Source of the DNA: BRHc4a sp049323915
GTDB taxonomy: Bacteria > Bacillota > Desulfotomaculia > Desulfotomaculales > Desulfocucumaceae
Direction: 5' to 3'
Length of the DNA: 61,012 bases
NCBI GenBank assembly: GCA_049323915.1
Contig: JBMOPC010000093.1
Span: 1 to 61,012 of the forward strand
Part shown: positions 57,978-61,012 of the stretch, piece by piece
Numbering within the stretch: the stretch's first letter is position 1
Layout: the number at the start of each line of letters is the position of its first letter
Notes under the pieces: model-generated
The model's database searches: none
The model's input: only the letters and a program-made list of their open reading frames with translations
What the model was told of the DNA's origin: nothing
Made by a program: the position numbers and the translations under genes

Positions 57978-59057
57978 TTGAAAAAGCTATGGCGGAATCA
58001 GGGGTGGCGCGGATATTTAGTATTGTTACTGTCGCTGCTGGCGGTTACGCTGGCAGGATGTTCATCCGGCGCTTCTCAAACGGATCAGGGCAAAAAAGCA
58101 GCTCCCGTGGAGCTAAAGCTTGCTCATTTCTTCCCGGCAACCCACCCGGCTGAGGTCCAGCTGATCAAGCCCTGGGCAAAAGCTGTTGAAGAGGCCACCG
58201 GCGGCAAGGTTAAGATCACCAGCTACCCCGGAGAGACACTGCTCAAGGCGGATGGAATCTATGACGGAGTGGTGGGCGGCATCGCGGACATCGGCCTGTC
58301 CTGTTTTTCATACACCCGTGGCCGCTTTCCGGTGCTGGAGGCCTTTGAACTGCCCGGAGTAACCTACAACAATTCCAAGGTGGCCAGCAAGGTGGCGTGG
58401 GAGGGAATAAAGCAGATAAACCCCAAGGAAGTGCAGGATACAAAGCTTATGATGGTGTTTTCCACCGGCCCTGGCGACCTGTTTACAAGAGTTCCGGTTC
58501 AGGGACTTAAAGACCTGCAGGGGTTGGAAATCAGGGCTACGGGCCTGAGCGCCAAAACCCTGAAGGCCCTGGGGGCCAACCCGGTGGCCATGCCCCAGTC
58601 TGAAGCATATGAGGCTCTGTCCAAGGGCGTAGTCAAGGGGAACCTTTCCCCCGTCGAGGTCCTGCAGGGCTGGAAGCATGCAGAAGTCACCCAATACCTG
58701 ACCCGGACGCCGTTCCTATACAACACACTGTTCTTTATAACCATGAGCCTTGATAAGTGGAACTCACTGAACCCCGATGTACAAAAGGCCATCGAAGAGG
58801 TCAATAAAAAGTATTTTGAAGAAGTTGCCATCGGCTTGTGGGACAAACAGAATGAGTCAGCCCTTAAATGGGCGGTGGAACAAAAGGGAATGAAGGTTAT
58901 AAAACTTCCCGAAGGGGAAGACGGCAAATGGATACAGCTTGTCAAGCCGATACAGGACGAATTCGTGACGAAAAACTCTGAAAAGGGGCTGCCCGGCCAG
59001 CAGGCGCTGGATACGGTGAAGGCGCTGGCCGAGAAATATAACAAAGAGTACAAGTAA
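57978..59057 (+). CDS. dctP: TRAP transporter solute-binding lipoprotein (DctP family)
   Basis: A 359-aa extracytoplasmic binding protein. A lipoprotein signal ends at the lipobox TLAGC (residues about 22-28), so it is tethered to the membrane. The mature part shows KLAHFFPATHPAEVQ, the AKAVEEATGGKVKITSYPGETL region, LKDLQGLEIRATG (the conserved Arg that holds the substrate carboxylate) and VKGNLSPVEVLQGWKH. It delivers an organic acid to the DctQM permease. It starts with TTG after AAGGAGG. It is the first gene of the operon, preceded by a leader with a terminator. Substrate unknown. Confidence 0.93.
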   Translation: MKKLWRNQGWRGYLVLLLSLLAVTLAGCSSGASQTDQGKKAAPVELKLAHFFPATHPAEVQLIKPWAKAVEEATGGKVKITSYPGETLLKADGIYDGVVGGIADIGLSCFSYTRGRFPVLEAFELPGVTYNNSKVASKVAWEGIKQINPKEVQDTKLMMVFSTGPGDLFTRVPVQGLKDLQGLEIRATGLSAKTLKALGANPVAMPQSEAYEALSKGVVKGNLSPVEVLQGWKHAEVTQYLTRTPFLYNTLFFITMSLDKWNSLNPDVQKAIEEVNKKYFEEVAIGLWDKQNESALKWAVEQKGMKVIKLPEGEDGKWIQLVKPIQDEFVTKNSEKGLPGQQALDTVKALAEKYNKEYK

Positions 59058-59075
59058 AAATCCGGAGGGTGCGAA

Positions 59076-59567
59076 ATGGATCATCTGACCGGCCTGGTTA
59101 ACGGGCTTAGCCGGGTTATGGACAGAATAGCCGGTTTTTGCATGGTTGCCGTAATGGTGCTGGTTGTTGTAAATATTCTGCTTCGGACTATATTCAACCG
59201 GCCAATTCTGGGAACATACGATTTCGTGATGCTGCTGACTGCAGTGATAATCGGTCTGGCGCTTGCGTACTGCGCAGTTCAGAACAGTCATATAGCAGTT
59301 AGTTTTTTGGTTGACCGGCTACCTGCCAGGATACAGACGGCAGTAGATATTGTTATGAACATGGCGGCCCTGTTTTTCTGGGGCTTATGCGCCTGGCAGG
59401 TGGCCGGCTACGCGGGAGCAATGGCTGCCAGCGGCGTGGTTTCACCGACCTCACAAATACCAATCTTTCCGTTTATTTACCTGGTGGCCTTCGGCCTGCT
59501 TGCGCTAAGCCTGGTTTTACTTACAAACACGTTAAAATCTATCAAGAGAGCGGCAGAAAGATTATGA
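59076..59567 (+). CDS. dctQ: TRAP transporter small permease subunit (DctQ family)
   Basis: A 163-aa protein with four membrane segments, usual for DctQ: VAVMVLVVVNILLRTIFN, VMLLTAVIIGLALAYCAVQNSHI, MNMAALFFWGLCAWQVAG and PFIYLVAFGLLALSLVLL. It partners the large permease in Na+-driven uptake. GGAGGG lies seven bases before the ATG. Its stop overlaps the dctM start (ATGA), so the two are translationally coupled. Confidence 0.9.
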   Translation: MDHLTGLVNGLSRVMDRIAGFCMVAVMVLVVVNILLRTIFNRPILGTYDFVMLLTAVIIGLALAYCAVQNSHIAVSFLVDRLPARIQTAVDIVMNMAALFFWGLCAWQVAGYAGAMAASGVVSPTSQIPIFPFIYLVAFGLLALSLVLLTNTLKSIKRAAERL

Positions 59568-60877
59568 GTGCACTGACAGTTGGGGTTATCAGTATATTTG
59601 CCTTTTTAGCGCTTTTGCTCCTGAGAATACCCATCGCCTACGCCATGGCGCTGGTGGGATTTATCGGTTTCAGCTATCTGACTTCGCCTTCGGCGGCTTT
59701 CAAAATGGTGGCCAAGGAGATATTCTCCACATTCTCCTCGTATACTCTCAGTGTAATCGCCATGTTTGTCTGGATGGGCTTTTTGGCCTTTTACTCGGGT
59801 ATAGGCTCCAGGCTGTATGTTTTTGCATACAAACTTATCGGCCACCACTCCGGGGGACTGGCCATAGCCACCCAGGCGGCATGCGCGGTATTTGGAGCCA
59901 TCTGCGGCTCAAACACTGCAACGGCGGCCACCATAGGCGCCATCGCACTGCCGGAAATGAGAAAGTACAGGTACGATCCCTCCCTCGCCACAGCCAGCAT
60001 TGCAGCCGGCGGGGTTTTGGGGGTTCTCATCCCTCCAAGTGTGATTTTTATAATTTACGGCATGGCCACAGAGCAGTCGGTGGGGAAGCTTTTTATGGCA
60101 GGAATTCTGCCGGGGGTTCTTCTTATGCTGCTGTACATGGGAGCCATATACCTTTGTGTGGCACGAAATCCGGCGCTTGGGCCCGCCGGGCCGAGGGCCA
60201 CCTGGAAAGAAAGGCTGGACTCCCTGCGCGGGGGGCTTGGAGAGGTTTTAACCATTTTTGCCATATCCATGGGGGGACTTTTCGCCGGCTGGTTTACGCC
60301 CACTGAAGCGGGGGCGGTGGGGGCTGCGGGAGTTCTGGGGGTGGCGCTTTTAAAAAAGCGCCTTACCTGGGAGGGATTTAACAGGTCTCTACTGGATGCC
60401 ACCCGGACAACCGCCATGATAATGCTGCTTATCGCGGGAGCGATGATTTTCGGCCGCCTTATGGCCATAAGCCGTGTGCCGTTTGAGGCCGCCCAGTGGG
60501 TAAGCCTGCTGTCACTGCCGCCCTATGCGGTCATGTTCATTATACTTTTCATATACCTGGTACTTGGCTGCTTTATTGACGCTCTGGCCCTTGTTCTCCT
60601 TACCATACCCATATTCTACCCCATCGCTGTAAACACCCTGGGTTATGATCCCATATGGTTCGGCGTTATAATCGTCATGACGGTGGCCATGGGCGTAATC
60701 ACGCCTCCGGTGGGCATGAACGTCTATATCATCAAGGGGGTTGCTCCGGACATACCCCTTGAAGTCATCTACAAAGGGATATGGCCTTTCCTTGCGGCTC
60801 TGATCATCTGCCTGATTATTTTGGTGGCATTCCCACAAATAGCCACCTTACTTCCGTCAACCTTTATGGTTAAATGA
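59564..60877 (+). CDS. dctM: TRAP transporter large permease subunit (DctM family)
   Basis: A 437-aa protein with about 11-12 membrane segments and the DctM signatures GAICGSNTATAATIGAIALPEM and GGVLGVLIPPSVIFIIYG, repeated in the second half by VTPPVGMNVYIIKG-like ITPPVGMNVY. It forms the ion-coupled channel of the TRAP system. I use the ATG at 59564, which overlaps the dctQ stop; the longer open frame from 59387 runs inside dctQ and is not real. No terminator is obvious in the 80 bases after the stop. Confidence 0.93.
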   Translation: MSALTVGVISIFAFLALLLLRIPIAYAMALVGFIGFSYLTSPSAAFKMVAKEIFSTFSSYTLSVIAMFVWMGFLAFYSGIGSRLYVFAYKLIGHHSGGLAIATQAACAVFGAICGSNTATAATIGAIALPEMRKYRYDPSLATASIAAGGVLGVLIPPSVIFIIYGMATEQSVGKLFMAGILPGVLLMLLYMGAIYLCVARNPALGPAGPRATWKERLDSLRGGLGEVLTIFAISMGGLFAGWFTPTEAGAVGAAGVLGVALLKKRLTWEGFNRSLLDATRTTAMIMLLIAGAMIFGRLMAISRVPFEAAQWVSLLSLPPYAVMFIILFIYLVLGCFIDALALVLLTIPIFYPIAVNTLGYDPIWFGVIIVMTVAMGVITPPVGMNVYIIKGVAPDIPLEVIYKGIWPFLAALIICLIILVAFPQIATLLPSTFMVK

Positions 60878-60963
60878 GCAATTTAGGTCTGTCCCCTAAC
60901 TTATTAACTTATTGCTGATGAAAAAAGCACTTTCTGTTAGAATATGGCAGGAGGTGTTTTTCT

Positions 60964-61012
60964 TTGGTCAGGCGGGCCAGGGCGGAGTGTCAGGGGGCGA
61001 TATACAGGTATT
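60964..61012 (+). CDS. Probable REP-associated (Y1) tyrosine transposase, first codons only
   Basis: Only 16 codons fit before the window ends: a TTG start nine bases after a perfect AGGAGG, then VRRARAECQGAIYRY. This start resembles the N-terminus of REP-associated tyrosine transposases (pattern MxRxxR...PGAxYHV). A GGTCTGTCCCC sequence, related to the GGGGACATTCC repeats at 6.4 kb, lies 70 bases upstream, as expected for an element that acts on REP sequences. Very short, so only a candidate. Confidence 0.4.
   Translation, partial: MVRRARAECQGAIYRY

Overview
The window looks like chromosomal DNA of a strictly anaerobic, moderately GC-rich Gram-positive bacterium of the Desulfotomaculum/Pelotomaculum/Cryptanaerobacter kind. 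This is an inference. It rests on strong AGGAGG ribosome-binding sites with many TTG and GTG starts, a trimeric electron-bifurcating [FeFe]-hydrogenase with its full maturation set, acyl-CoA and aldehyde:ferredoxin chemistry typical of syntrophs, PAS/sigma-54 regulation, and an anaerobic phenol-carboxylation cluster. No rRNA, tRNA or CRISPR array was seen.

Layout. 1-5.2 kb (minus strand): the 5' end of a mannose-1-phosphate guanylyltransferase gene, a nitroreductase/amidohydrolase pair, and an acetyl-CoA hydrolase/CoA-transferase gene with a textbook sigma-54 promoter, a 22-bp palindrome and its probable PAS-AAA-Fis activator directly upstream. 5.3-7.1 kb: small HTH genes, a Cys-rich miniprotein and a RelE/Phd-type toxin-antitoxin pair with its own promoter and operator. 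7.1-11.4 kb (minus): FadR-type regulator, Fe-alcohol dehydrogenase, SCP2 protein and tungsten-type aldehyde:ferredoxin oxidoreductase in one overlapping operon. 11.7-16.5 kb (minus): biotin-type carboxyltransferase, enoyl-CoA hydratase, HMG-CoA-lyase-like enzyme and acyl-CoA dehydrogenase, an acyl-CoA degradation operon. 16.9-20.1 kb (plus): an unrecognised 361-aa protein and a polysaccharide-deacetylase-like lipoprotein with FG-GAP repeats.

20.4-33.4 kb is a hydrogenase island read outward from a shared AT-rich control region near 25.7 kb. Leftward lie hydE, aspA, hydF and hydG, which build the H-cluster. Rightward lie two DRTGG proteins, two GHKL ATPases, a hydrogenase-like Fe-S protein, HydC-, HydB- and HydA-type subunits and a spare [2Fe-2S] protein. 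33.4-41.0 kb holds a LysR regulator, a 1527-aa secreted protein with a structured leader, a GNAT and a GalT-like protein.

41.2-52.8 kb is the most interesting block. A regulator has a XylR/DmpR/MopR-type aromatic sensor domain fused to a PucR-type output. It precedes genes that look like phenylphosphate synthase (ppsA, ppsB), a UbiD decarboxylase, a Tm-1-like UPF0261 protein, a CoA ligase, a UbiX prenyltransferase and a HAD phosphatase. Together they would take phenol through phenylphosphate and 4-hydroxybenzoate to a CoA thioester. The phenol-contact and zinc-ligand residues of MopR line up in the sensor with exact spacing. 52.9-61.0 kb: a c-di-GMP-I riboswitch with an intrinsic terminator in front of an ArsB/NhaD-type permease, a TauE/SafE permease, a PaaI thioesterase, two small unknown proteins, a TRAP transporter (dctPQM) behind a terminator-bearing leader, and the first codons of a probable REP-associated (Y1) transposase.
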